Position numbers and translations under genes: made by a program. A stretch of 64,000 nucleotides of DNA from Candidatus Poribacteria bacterium. Lineage in GTDB: Bacteria > Poribacteria > WGA-4E > GCA-2687025. Below, piece after piece: positions 1 to 7,531 of the stretch; position 1 is the first letter of the stretch, and each line of letters starts with the position of its first letter. The DNA lies in the NCBI GenBank assembly GCA_028818695.1, contig JAPPNK010000005.1:1-64000 (forward strand), given 5' to 3'. The notes beneath the pieces were generated by a model, which saw only the letters and a list, made by a program, of their open reading frames with translations, searched no databases and was not told the DNA's origin.

Positions 1-271
1 CGACCCCTTAAGTATGCGCATACCTGAGGGGTAAAGTAATCATGTAAATGACAGCAGGCGGGGGCGGGGATGACGGAGGGTGAAGTAGGTTGGCGGAGGA
101 TGAGAGCTGGGATGGCGGACGGCAGAAATGACAGCGAACGGCAAAACGCGAAACGTATACCGAGGGACTCTGGATTCCCGCTTGCGCGGGAATGACAGCA
201 GGCGGGGGGAGCGGGAATGAACCGAGAACCGAGCGGCTTGGCAGCGGGCGGGGCGGTTTGACGGGCGGCTC
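1..271. other. Non-coding window edge with repeated intergenic motifs
   Basis: No convincing gene lies here. The first 32 bases form an imperfect 30-nt palindrome (3-32) around the perfect core GTATGCGCATAC; its two mismatched positions would pair as G-U in RNA. The motif TGACAGCAGGCGGGGG occurs at about 49-64 and again near 192-207. Around 172-192 is a hairpin ATTCCCGCTTGCGCGGGAAT, which also occurs inside the miniature elements near 32.2 kb and 40.8 kb. It lies 3' of the minus-strand glycosyltransferase gene, so the hairpins could end that operon, but no T-tract follows them. Confidence 0.5.
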
Positions 272-1312
272 CTACGGCTGTTTCATCAGGCGGAGCAGCG
301 CTTCCATTGCCGCGCCGGCGTCCAGCGCATGGGGTGACGGCGCCTGCAGATAGTCCGCGCGTTCTCCTCTCGGACCGAAGCGGAGCGGATCGGACACAAA
401 AAAAAGTCCCAGCGCCGGCAGTCCGACCGCCGCGGCGATATGCATCGGAGCCGAGTCGTTGCCGACAAACCCTGCGCAGCGCGACAACAAAGCCCCCAGC
501 TCTCCCAGCGTCGTCCGCCCCGACAGGTCTGCCGCGGGGACGCGCGCCGTTTTGGCGGTTTCGGCGGTCAGATCAGCCTCGCCGCGCGCGCCGATGAGTA
601 TCGGCGCCATCCCCTCCGCATACAGCCGCTCCGCCAGGGACGCAAATTTTGCCGTCGGCCAACGCTTCGCCCGCACAGGCGAGCCGACATGGAGCGCGAC
701 CGCCTGACGCTCCTCCCCGCCGATTTTTTTTAACACACCTTTTAAAAGGAGCGCCGCCGAGGCGTCCTGCTCCTGCGTAAAATAAAAGCGCGGCGGGCGC
801 GATTCGGTCGGTACGCCGCGCGACGCCAGCATCTGCAGCGCCGCGTCCGCCGCATGATCGGGCGGATTCTGCCGCCGCCGTTTCATCTCCAGCCGGTCCG
901 CCCCGCGGTCGAACCAGCAGCCTTTCGCCAATGCCAGCGCCGTCCATGAACCTCGGATGCACATGGAGACCGCATATTCGCCGCGGAGAGCCTTAAAAGC
1001 GCGCCATGTTTTGAAGGCGGAGTCGGGCGGGCGTCCGTCTCGCCGAAAGACGCGCGGATTGAACTCCAGTATACGTTGTACATGGGGGGAGTTTTCAAAC
1101 ACAGCTCGGTTCCACCGCGCGCACAGGACATCCAGCCGCGCGCGCGGATAATGCGCCCGCAGGCTCGCCAGCGCCGGCTCCGCTAAGAGCGCGTCGCCGA
1201 TATGGTCAAGCTGAATGTAGAGAACGGCGCGCGGATTGGGCGGAAGCGGCCGCCGTTCAAAAAAGAGACGCCGAAGCGTCCACGACGCCGCCATGAGCAG
1301 CCGCTCGTTCAC
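272..1312 (-). CDS. Glycosyltransferase family 9 (heptosyltransferase-like)
   Basis: The 346-residue product has the ADP-heptose:LPS heptosyltransferase (GT9, GT-B fold) layout. An N-terminal Rossmann half opens with VLYIQLDHIGDALLAEP (about 30-46). The C-terminal half carries LHVGSPVRAKRWP (about 207-219) and the nucleotide-sugar-site signature GNDSAPMHIAAAVGLPALGL near 288-307. GT9 enzymes add heptose or related sugars to lipopolysaccharide cores at the inner face of the cytoplasmic membrane, which agrees with lspA just upstream in the same operon. It is the last gene of the yggS-led minus-strand operon, 18 bases after the preceding small membrane protein. The exact acceptor sugar cannot be told from sequence; WaaF/WaaC-type or another lipid-linked glycan role are both possible. 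Confidence 0.85.
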   Translation of the reverse strand: MNERLLMAASWTLRRLFFERRPLPPNPRAVLYIQLDHIGDALLAEPALASLRAHYPRARLDVLCARWNRAVFENSPHVQRILEFNPRVFRRDGRPPDSAFKTWRAFKALRGEYAVSMCIRGSWTALALAKGCWFDRGADRLEMKRRRQNPPDHAADAALQMLASRGVPTESRPPRFYFTQEQDASAALLLKGVLKKIGGEERQAVALHVGSPVRAKRWPTAKFASLAERLYAEGMAPILIGARGEADLTAETAKTARVPAADLSGRTTLGELGALLSRCAGFVGNDSAPMHIAAAVGLPALGLFFVSDPLRFGPRGERADYLQAPSPHALDAGAAMEALLRLMKQP

Positions 1313-1330
1313 CTTCCGCCGCCGACAGGT

Positions 1331-1786
1331 TTAAAAACGCGCCGCAAACGCGATGAGCGGCGCCTGAAACCGCGCGGACGAAAATCGGTTTGCGTCCGTT
1401 TCAAGCTTGCGCGGGGGAGGCTCCGGCAGAAGCGACTCGTTCCTGTCCTTGCCTTTCATGCGGTAGTAGTCGTAAAAGCCGATGCCCGCCGCCAAGACCG
1501 CCGCCCCGGCGATGACGACGTTCCAGTCGCCGCCTTTGACAGGCGCGGCGAGCGACCCAGCGCGGATCGACCTGTAGCCTTTCATCAGAAAGTAGCTGTG
1601 AGCGGCGGTGAAGGGAAGCGCCGTGAGCGTCACAATCTCAAAACGGCGCAGAGCCGATTCGGTCTGCTGTGGGTTCTGGTCGGCTTGTTCAGTCCGATTG
1701 GACGTTTCGATTTGCGCCGAGGCGGTTGCTGCGCCGAACAGAGCCGCGCAGAGAAGAGCCGCCGTTAGCTGTTGAATGCGCGTCAT
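1331..1786 (-). CDS. Small secreted/membrane protein of unknown function
   Basis: The reading frame is open upstream to 1996, but the start chosen is the ATG at 1786. It overlaps the lspA stop as ATGA, has an AAGGAAG ribosome-binding site, and gives a clean signal peptide (MTRIQQLTAALLCAALFG, then ASAQ cleavage near residue 24). The 151-residue protein has one or two further hydrophobic stretches (about 52-65 and 88-105) and a charged, proline-rich tail (EPPPRK). I recognise no family. Coupling to lspA suggests an envelope protein exported by Sec. Nothing points to a catalytic role. Confidence 0.6.
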   Translation of the reverse strand: MTRIQQLTAALLCAALFGAATASAQIETSNRTEQADQNPQQTESALRRFEIVTLTALPFTAAHSYFLMKGYRSIRAGSLAAPVKGGDWNVVIAGAAVLAAGIGFYDYYRMKGKDRNESLLPEPPPRKLETDANRFSSARFQAPLIAFAARF

Positions 1787-2313
1787 GCGTCCGCTTCCTT
1801 TCGTCGATCCAGCGCCGTTGAGAGGATGAGCATTCCCGCGCCGACGCATAAAAAAGTGTCCGCTAGGTTGAAATAGGGCCACTGGTACGCTCCGATGTCC
1901 ACGTCGATAAAATCGACCACATAGCCGAGGCGCAGCCTGTCGAGCAGGTTGCCGAATCCGCCGCCGGCGGCGCATGCCCATGCAGTGCGGAGCCATCGGC
2001 TGCCGGAGTAGTACCAGTAGATCCAGACCGCCGCCGCCATTCCGACAACGGAGACGGCAAGCAAGAAAAAGGGCGTTGAGGCGCCGCCGCCGAACAGACC
2101 GAACGCCGCGCCGGTGTTCTTCGCCAGCCGAAGCCCGAACAGCCCCCCTAGAACAGGCTCCGATTTGACTCCCTGCAGGTTGTCGATCGTCACGCCGCGC
2201 TCTTCAAAAAAGCTCTGTATCGCCAATTTTGACCATTGATCCGCCGCAAAGACGCTCAACGTTAATATTAATGTATAGAGATGCGGCTTCCACCGCTGAA
2301 ACCATTTATGCAT
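1783..2313 (-). CDS. lspA: Lipoprotein signal peptidase II
   Basis: LspA is the inner-membrane aspartyl protease that removes signal peptides from lipidated prolipoproteins. The 176-residue product has four hydrophobic segments. It carries the conserved asparagine motif KNTGAAFG (about 65-72) and both catalytic aspartate regions: GNLLDRLRLGYVVDFIDV (about 122-139) and FNLADTF (about 149-155). It overlaps the upstream IleRS-like gene by 8 bases and the downstream small membrane protein by ATGA. The divIVA-ileS-lspA order is common in bacteria, which makes the altered ileS in between notable. Predicted lipoproteins elsewhere in the window (at 24720 and 41020) are likely substrates. Confidence 0.95.
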   Translation of the reverse strand: MHKWFQRWKPHLYTLILTLSVFAADQWSKLAIQSFFEERGVTIDNLQGVKSEPVLGGLFGLRLAKNTGAAFGLFGGGASTPFFLLAVSVVGMAAAVWIYWYYSGSRWLRTAWACAAGGGFGNLLDRLRLGYVVDFIDVDIGAYQWPYFNLADTFLCVGAGMLILSTALDRRKEADA

Positions 2314-4969
2314 CGCTGTCCGATTCTGGGTTCAGGTTGCTGACGCGCACCTCTTGGGCGCGCGCGTCGGCGTCTTCGGGAGGCGTTTCATCTGTCCACA
2401 CGGCGAAGCCGCCTTCGGCGAACATGCGCAAGCCCTCCGCCGACTCGTCAAACATTTTCTGCCATTCTTCAACGTCGTTGTAGAAGACAACGTTGACGCC
2501 TCCGATGGAGGCTTGTTGAACGGCGCGCGCCGCGTCTGCCCACACCTCAAAGGAGCCGGGCGGGGCGGGGCGTTTCTTTCCGCTTTTCCAGTTTTGGGAG
2601 CCGCGCAGCGCGTTGGAGAGAAAGACGCTGCCGCCGTCCGGCTCGCGGAAGGCGCGCGTCCAGAGCCGCTCGGCGGTCATCGGCAGGAACGGCGTCATCA
2701 GTTTGAGCAGCTGAAGAGCGCACTCGTAAAACGCGCGTTCGGTCAGCGGCAGGTCGCCGCGCTCGCTTTTTGGCAGGCGCGTCCGCGCTGTTTCCAGATA
2801 ATCTGCCATCGTCTCAAATCGGCGCAGCGCCCCGCGCAGCGTTTCCCATGCGGCGTCAAAGTAGTATGTCTGAAACGCGCTTTCGGTCTGTACCTTCACG
2901 CTGTCAAACCATGCGGCAAACAGCGCCGGCAGATATGGAATCGAGCCGATGTCCGCGTCTCCTTTGGGGGATGTCTGCTTCTGCGTCAAAAAGGCGGCGC
3001 GCAGCAGGGCGTTTTCAAACTCCGCCCTCTGCTCCTCTAAACGCTCCGCGGCGTCTTCAGCCGACGTCTTAGTACTAAAGGTATGGCGCAGCGCAAAGAG
3101 GCGGAACAGATCCGATCCGCCGGGCTGTTCCAGTATGCGCATCAGTTTGGGGTCGGCGGAAGCTTTCAGCTGCGGTCCGCTTTTTTTAAGGTCGATGTAA
3201 TGTAAAAACTTTGTCGGGCAGCCGTCTCTCAGGGCGTAGAGCAGCGTTAGCAGACGCGCGATCCAGTCGAGCGCGTCGTCCGCCCGCTCCATGAAGATGT
3301 CGCCGATCTTGGCGTTTTCGCGCCGGCTGTCCATGTTCTGTATCGCGTCCAGCAGCGACGCCGTCCATGGTTTCATGACGCTGGTGTCGCGCCGAAACTC
3401 CCGCGCGCCGCAGCTCGGACAGGCGGCGTCGTTCGGCAGCGCGTCGTCCGGATCAACGGAGAACCATGCATCGGTGCCTTTATGGCTGATGAGATCGCGC
3501 GCCGTCTTGACGCTGCGCTCTACGTCCAGCTGCTCGCCGCATTTTTGGCAATAAAACGCCGGTATCGGCAAGCCCCATACTCCAGGCTGCGACGCCTCCC
3601 ACCGCTCCTGCCGCGGGACGCTTTTCTTCAACCGCTCCTTCAAGCCGGACGGATGCGTCTCAAACAGCTCCATTCCCTGAACAACGCGCCGCAGCAGCCC
3701 GCTCTCCGAAGCGTCGAACGTCCAATGGTCAATCGGACGAAACGCCGCCGGCGAGTCGCATGTCCAGCAATGCGGGTAGGCGATTTCGCCGTCGTCCGCC
3801 CGGATGAGCATGCCCATGTAGTCAAGCCGAAGGGCGATATGCTCGTGCGCGTCCTGTATCGAAAGTCCGCAGAAAGTTTCCGCCTCCTCGGTCATCTCGC
3901 CGCTTTCGTTCATGATGGAGCCGATGCGGTAGTTGTAGGCGAGGCGGGGCGAACGTCCGCCGAAGGGATCCGCGTCGGAGGCAAGGAACAGCTGCTGCGG
4001 AAAGGGGCGTTCTTTCCCGCTTGGGCTGACCAGAACGAACGCGCCTTCTTCCTCCCCGCGCATGACGATCGGCAGCTCGGCGTCCAACAGCGGATGGCTG
4101 CATATGCACTGGAGCAGCTCCGCCGCCTCAATCGTTTCGATGCGCTCAATCTGGCTCTCTGCTGGGAATTTGTCGGCGCTTCCTTTTTCAATGACAAGCG
4201 GGCTGCCGTTGAACTGGACCGCCTCGTACGACGCGTCGGGAGACAAGGCGAGCGCCGCGCCCGCCGGCAGCGTCCACAGCTCAAAGACGCGCGCGGCGAC
4301 GCCGGCGTTCGGCCCGAGCCGTTCCAGACCTGCGCGAAGCGGAAAACGGATGTACGCGCCGGTCGATTTGCGGTTGCAAACCGCCTGCTCCGCCTCGCTC
4401 AGGTCAGTTCTGCACTGTATGCACCAGCAGCCTGGTTTCAACTCGCGCTGGACAAGCCCGGCGGTCATGAGCCGTCCGAAGCTGTCGAGCAGTTTCGCCT
4501 CGTAGCGCGCTTCTAGATGCGGTTTGACTCCGCGCCAGTCGGCGAAGACGCCCAGCTGTTTCAGCGCGGCGCGTTCGGTCTCCATGCGCTCCTGCGCGCT
4601 CCGCTTGCAGCTGCCGCGCACCAGGTCGGATTCGAACGGGCGGCCGGCGGCGTTTTCTTCGCGCAGCGCCTCGTTCTCGACCCCGCCGTCAAACAGGTCC
4701 CAGCTGGGCGAATACGCGACATTGAAGCCCATCAACGCAGCCGCTTTCAGATAGATGTCCTTGCGCATGCGGACGCTCAGGAGAAGCGGGCTTAGATCGT
4801 TCTGCGGCGGTCGGGGAATGTCGTGGAAAACATGCTTGTCCTTGCCTTTGTTTTTTTGACGAAGCTGCGCGAGCAGCGCGATCTCTTCCCACCGCTCCAC
4901 CAGGTCGGCGTCGCGGGCGCCCTCCAACGCCTGCTTTCTAAAGGCATCGAATGATTTGCTCACAGCCAT
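2306..4969 (-). CDS. Isoleucyl-tRNA synthetase-like pseudoenzyme
   Basis: This open 887-residue frame lies exactly where ileS usually sits (divIVA-ileS-lspA) and follows the IleRS domain order. Clear IleRS landmarks remain: CWCIQCRTDLSEAE (about 182-195), a GEMTEEAETFCGLSIQDA region, YPHCWTCDSPAAFRP, GVWGLPIPAFYCQKCGE and an anticodon-binding-like C-terminal half. The catalytic signatures are gone. HIGH aligns with SPLL (about 60-63), PGWDCHGLPIE is PSWDLFDGGVE (about 88-98), the DQHRGWF region is DDALDWI, and KMSKS is replaced by QLKAS. The editing HTAPGHG motif is also absent. No stop or frameshift occurs, so the protein appears to be maintained. Activation and editing of isoleucine are very unlikely; a regulatory, tRNA-binding or structural role is inference. 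A working IleRS must be encoded elsewhere. Confidence 0.85.
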   Translation of the reverse strand: MAVSKSFDAFRKQALEGARDADLVERWEEIALLAQLRQKNKGKDKHVFHDIPRPPQNDLSPLLLSVRMRKDIYLKAAALMGFNVAYSPSWDLFDGGVENEALREENAAGRPFESDLVRGSCKRSAQERMETERAALKQLGVFADWRGVKPHLEARYEAKLLDSFGRLMTAGLVQRELKPGCWCIQCRTDLSEAEQAVCNRKSTGAYIRFPLRAGLERLGPNAGVAARVFELWTLPAGAALALSPDASYEAVQFNGSPLVIEKGSADKFPAESQIERIETIEAAELLQCICSHPLLDAELPIVMRGEEEGAFVLVSPSGKERPFPQQLFLASDADPFGGRSPRLAYNYRIGSIMNESGEMTEEAETFCGLSIQDAHEHIALRLDYMGMLIRADDGEIAYPHCWTCDSPAAFRPIDHWTFDASESGLLRRVVQGMELFETHPSGLKERLKKSVPRQERWEASQPGVWGLPIPAFYCQKCGEQLDVERSVKTARDLISHKGTDAWFSVDPDDALPNDAACPSCGAREFRRDTSVMKPWTASLLDAIQNMDSRRENAKIGDIFMERADDALDWIARLLTLLYALRDGCPTKFLHYIDLKKSGPQLKASADPKLMRILEQPGGSDLFRLFALRHTFSTKTSAEDAAERLEEQRAEFENALLRAAFLTQKQTSPKGDADIGSIPYLPALFAAWFDSVKVQTESAFQTYYFDAAWETLRGALRRFETMADYLETARTRLPKSERGDLPLTERAFYECALQLLKLMTPFLPMTAERLWTRAFREPDGGSVFLSNALRGSQNWKSGKKRPAPPGSFEVWADAARAVQQASIGGVNVVFYNDVEEWQKMFDESAEGLRMFAEGGFAVWTDETPPEDADARAQEVRVSNLNPESDSDA

Positions 4970-4978
4970 AGCGCGTTC

Positions 4979-5530
4979 CTATTCGCGGGAGTCGGGCGCG
5001 TTCGGTTCAAGCAGAGTCGTTCCGGTGCGTTCTGGGTCAGGGTCGGGCGGCAGGTCGGTCGACGGGTCCAGTTCGACGCTTTCATCGCCCAATCCAGCCT
5101 CTTCCAGCAGCAGCGTCATCTCCGACAGATGACGCGCCAGCATGGATAGATATTTTTTTTCATGTTCGGAGAAGCCGCCGCTCGTCTCCTGGCTTTCTCC
5201 GCCTTTTCGCTGGCTTATTTTTTTGGCTTCGGCTCTGGCTTGGTTGAGAAGCGCTCTCGCTTCCGCTTCCGCCTTCGCCTTGATTCTTGCCGCCTGCGCC
5301 TGCGCCTGTTCAAGCGCCTGGGCGCTTCGGTCGTCGCCGGCGGGCTGCGGTTCTTGGCGGGAGGCTGGCGCGCCTCCCCCCAGGCTCTCCTTCAGGTCGG
5401 CGTTCTCTTTCATGAGCGCCTCCATATCTTCGGCGACCTGAAAGAGAAAATCCTCCACATCCTCAGGGTCTAAGCCGTTCAATGCCTTGCGTTTGAATTC
5501 TCTTTGGTAGATTTCCATAGGCGTAATCAT
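4979..5530 (-). CDS. DivIVA-domain protein
   Basis: The 183-residue protein begins with a DivIVA-type membrane-targeting domain (MITPMEIYQREFKRKALNGL, then DPEDVEDFLFQVAEDMEAL, about 1-40). A strongly charged Ala/Glu/Lys coiled coil follows (about 70-110), then a second helical segment and an acidic, proline-rich tail. DivIVA/GpsB/Wag31 proteins form coiled-coil scaffolds at curved membranes and guide cell division or polar growth. The start overlaps the proC stop as ATGA, and the IleRS-like gene begins 9 bases after its stop. The yggS-proC-divIVA-ileS-lspA order matches the widespread division-associated cluster. A septal or polar scaffold role is inferred from family and context. Confidence 0.85.
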   Translation of the reverse strand: MITPMEIYQREFKRKALNGLDPEDVEDFLFQVAEDMEALMKENADLKESLGGGAPASRQEPQPAGDDRSAQALEQAQAQAARIKAKAEAEARALLNQARAEAKKISQRKGGESQETSGGFSEHEKKYLSMLARHLSEMTLLLEEAGLGDESVELDPSTDLPPDPDPERTGTTLLEPNAPDSRE

Positions 5531-6336
5531 GCGTTCCCCAACTCTTTAGACCGCGCGGCGGCTGCGTGTACGGCGTCTCTCAACGCCGCCCGCGCCCCGC
5601 CCCGCTCCAGCGCCGCTAATCCTGCGGCCGTCGAACCGCCCGGCGAAGCGACGCGAGACTTCCATACCGCCGGATGATCCTCCGATTCGGCCGCCAAAAC
5701 GGCAGCCCCCAACAATGTTTGACGCGCCAAAAGTAACGACTGATCAAAAGGCAAACCGATCTCAACGCCCGCGTCCGCCAGAGCTTCCAGCACAACCAGC
5801 GCAAACGCCGGACCGCTTCCGCTCAAACCTGTCACCGCGTCCATCAGCCGCTCCTCAACGCGCGCCGTCTCGCCCACACTCGAAAGTAAACGTTCGGAAG
5901 ACGCAATATGTTTCTCATCCGCATGCGCGCCGCCGCAGACGCAGGTCATCGCCTCGCCCACCGAAGCCGCAATGTTCGGCATCGCCCGCACTACCGCGGC
6001 GCCCTTCGGCAGAAGCGACTCGAGACGGCTCGTTGCGACGCCCGCCGCTATAGACAGCATCCAGTGGCGCGGCTCCCAGCCCGATTGTGAAAGTTCCGAC
6101 AGCGCCGCCTCCAGATTGGACGGATGCGCGGCATACAGAACGCAGTCCGCATTCGCCAGCATTTCGCGCTTGGACTCGGCGGCATGGACGCCCAGCTCCT
6201 CCGCAACGCTCTCGGCGCGCCCCGGCAGCGCGTCGTTCACCCAGACCGTCTCCGCCGACAGCGCGCCCAACTTCAACGCGCCGCGCAGAATCGAACCGCC
6301 CATTTTTCCCACGCCCAAAATGCAGATGCGCTCTAT
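5527..6336 (-). CDS. proC: Pyrroline-5-carboxylate reductase, apparent ATA start
   Basis: ProC catalyses the last step of proline synthesis, NAD(P)H reduction of pyrroline-5-carboxylate. The Rossmann motif GVGKMGGSI lies at about residues 8-16, AMPNIAASVG in the middle, and the C-terminal dimerisation motif GLSGSGPAF and SPGGSTAAGL follow. Using only ATG/GTG/TTG the frame would start at TTG 6318, cutting into the first beta strand. The frame continues upstream to ATA at 6336-6334. That start lies 7 bases after GGGAGG, overlaps the yggS stop as ATAG, and gives 269 residues beginning (M)ERICILGVGKMGG, the normal ProC N-terminus and length. I therefore place the start at ATA; the product call itself is secure. 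Confidence 0.9.
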   Translation of the reverse strand: MERICILGVGKMGGSILRGALKLGALSAETVWVNDALPGRAESVAEELGVHAAESKREMLANADCVLYAAHPSNLEAALSELSQSGWEPRHWMLSIAAGVATSRLESLLPKGAAVVRAMPNIAASVGEAMTCVCGGAHADEKHIASSERLLSSVGETARVEERLMDAVTGLSGSGPAFALVVLEALADAGVEIGLPFDQSLLLARQTLLGAAVLAAESEDHPAVWKSRVASPGGSTAAGLAALERGGARAALRDAVHAAAARSKELGNA

Positions 6337-7016
6337 CGCTCCGCCTCCCTTGTTCCAAAAATGCCTGTGCCGATGCGCACCATCGTTGCGCCCTCCGCAA
6401 CCGCCTGTTCAAAATCGCCCGTCATGCCCATCGAAAGATGGCGCAGCTGCCGGGCGTAGGCTGAATTGTGCGCCAATTCGCGCAGCGACGCAAACGAGCG
6501 CTGAATCTCCAAAAGGGAACCGCCCAGCGGACCGATCGTCATCAAGCCGACCGCGTCCAGATGCGCCGCCTCTTGAGACGCTTCCATCAAGCTCTCCAGC
6601 TCATTCGGCGCGATGCCGCCTTTGGACGCCTCTCCCGAGCAGTTGACCTGTATCAAGACGCGCCGGCGGACGCCGAGCTCCTGGCAGCATCGGTCTAAAC
6701 GGCGCAGCAGCTTTTCCGAGTCGACCGACTGGATGCAGTCGAACAGCTGAACGGCGCGGCGCGCCTTGTTGCTCTGCAGGCGTCCGACCATGTGCCATTC
6801 CACGCCGTCTGGCATGCGCGGGCGCTTCGCTTCGGCTTCTTGCACGCGACTTTCGCCGATGCGGTTTGCGCCGGCGACGCGCGCTTGGGCGATGCGCGTC
6901 GGATCGACGCCCTTCGCGATCGCAATCAGCTGAATGCCGCTCGGATCGCGCCCCGCCGAGGCGGCCGCCTTGGCGATGCGCTCCAGCGTTTTATGTACGC
7001 CGCGCCCTGCGTCGAT
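6333..7016 (-). CDS. yggS: PLP homeostasis protein YggS/PROSC, apparent ATC start
   Basis: YggS-family proteins bind pyridoxal phosphate without a known catalytic turnover and control vitamin B6 and amino-acid balance. The PLP lysine lies in QLIAIAKGVDP, and GANRIGESRVQEAEAK, GRLQSNKARR, QVNCSGEASKGG, LSMGMTGDFEQAV and VRIGTGIFG follow in family order. The first ATG/GTG/TTG codon in frame is GTG 6845, which would delete the PLP lysine. The frame upstream is closed by a stop at 7047-7049. The only codon spaced for the strong GGGAGG site is ATC at 7016-7014 (6 bases away), giving 227 residues with the PLP lysine at position 35, as in E. coli YggS. It is the first gene after the promoter at 7054-7082. 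Confidence 0.88.
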   Translation of the reverse strand: MDAGRGVHKTLERIAKAAASAGRDPSGIQLIAIAKGVDPTRIAQARVAGANRIGESRVQEAEAKRPRMPDGVEWHMVGRLQSNKARRAVQLFDCIQSVDSEKLLRRLDRCCQELGVRRRVLIQVNCSGEASKGGIAPNELESLMEASQEAAHLDAVGLMTIGPLGGSLLEIQRSFASLRELAHNSAYARQLRHLSMGMTGDFEQAVAEGATMVRIGTGIFGTREAER

Positions 7017-7053
7017 AGTCCGCCTCCCTTCGCGCTGCCCCGCAGCTCAAAAT

Positions 7054-7082
7054 AGTATAACGTTAAATAATGACAATTTCAA
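7054..7082 (-). promoter_or_regulatory. Sigma70-type promoter of the yggS-proC-divIVA operon
   Basis: Read on the minus strand, TTGAAA (7082-7077), a 17-base spacer and TATACT (7059-7054). Transcription should begin near 7047, about 30 bases before the GGGAGG site and ATC start of yggS. The match to the housekeeping consensus is good. Confidence 0.75.
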
Positions 7083-7092
7083 GAAGGGAAAA

Positions 7093-7120
7093 CTGACCTC
7101 GCGCCTAAAGTTGGGACGTC
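7093..7120. repeat. Solo terminal repeat of the 168-bp miniature element
   Basis: The stretch CTGACCTCGCGCC then TAAAGTTGGGACG matches one terminal inverted repeat of the elements at 32105 and 40759. No partner end (GTCCCAAC...) follows, so this looks like a truncated remnant. It lies between the divergent promoters of the yggS operon and the gene at 7238. Confidence 0.55.
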
Positions 7121-7199
7121 GTCGCGAAAGAGCCGCAATGACCAGCGGAAAAACCGCCGCGCATAAAAATGAAGATTCGCCGTATGCAAGAACGCCTTC

Positions 7200-7228
7200 T
7201 TGCGCGCGGCGCTTTCTATGCATATCAT
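7200..7228 (+). promoter_or_regulatory. Promoter for the gene at 7238
   Basis: TTGCGC (7200-7205), 17-base spacer, TATCAT (7223-7228). Predicted transcription starts within a few bases of ATG 7238, implying a leaderless or nearly leaderless mRNA. The same hexamer pair and spacing occur at 32281-32309. Confidence 0.5.
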
Positions 7229-7237
7229 ATTGACACG

Positions 7238-7531
7238 ATGCCGTGGTTTCATTGGTTCTTTTGCGCATTTATGATGGTTCTTGCGGGGCTGCTTCTGATC
7301 AGTCAGGCGCGGAGGGCGCAGCCGGGGAACCGCCGTCAAAAAGGCGACGTATGCAGCCTCTGCGGAGAAGAATCGCCCCCCGACCAACTCATCGAACGAA
7401 CCTTTATCTCCGGCTATCGGCGCAAGTTCTGCGGAAAATGCGCCTCGGAGCTCTATCAAGAAGCGAACCAGCAAGGATTGATCAACCATGAACATCTCGA
7501 TACGCGACCGATCGGTCCATCCGAGCCTTGA
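7238..7531 (+). CDS. Small membrane protein with zinc-ribbon-like cysteines
   Basis: The 97-residue product has one N-terminal membrane helix (about 2-22) and then a cytoplasmic-type domain with two cysteine pairs, CSLCGEES and CGKC, about 25 residues apart, typical of a small zinc ribbon. An earlier in-frame ATG at 7169 exists, but 7238 puts the hydrophobic helix at the N-terminus and lies just after a promoter. There is no clear ribosome-binding site, which agrees with a leaderless message. Its 3' end overlaps the next gene by 44 bases. No family name is recognised; DNA, RNA or protein binding by the ribbon is possible. Confidence 0.6.
   Translation: MPWFHWFFCAFMMVLAGLLLISQARRAQPGNRRQKGDVCSLCGEESPPDQLIERTFISGYRRKFCGKCASELYQEANQQGLINHEHLDTRPIGPSEP

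Noticed and set aside
160-215. CRISPR-like or phage attachment repeat at the window start
   Set aside because: Only dispersed copies of a common GGATTCCCGC...GCGGGAATGAC hairpin are seen; there are no regularly spaced repeats, integrase or tRNA.
2354-4516. Plus-strand frames opposite the IleRS-like gene (228 and 344 codons)
   Set aside because: Composition is Arg/Gln/Ala-rich with no family motif, as expected for the antisense of a G+C-rich gene; the minus-strand frame aligns along its whole length with IleRS.
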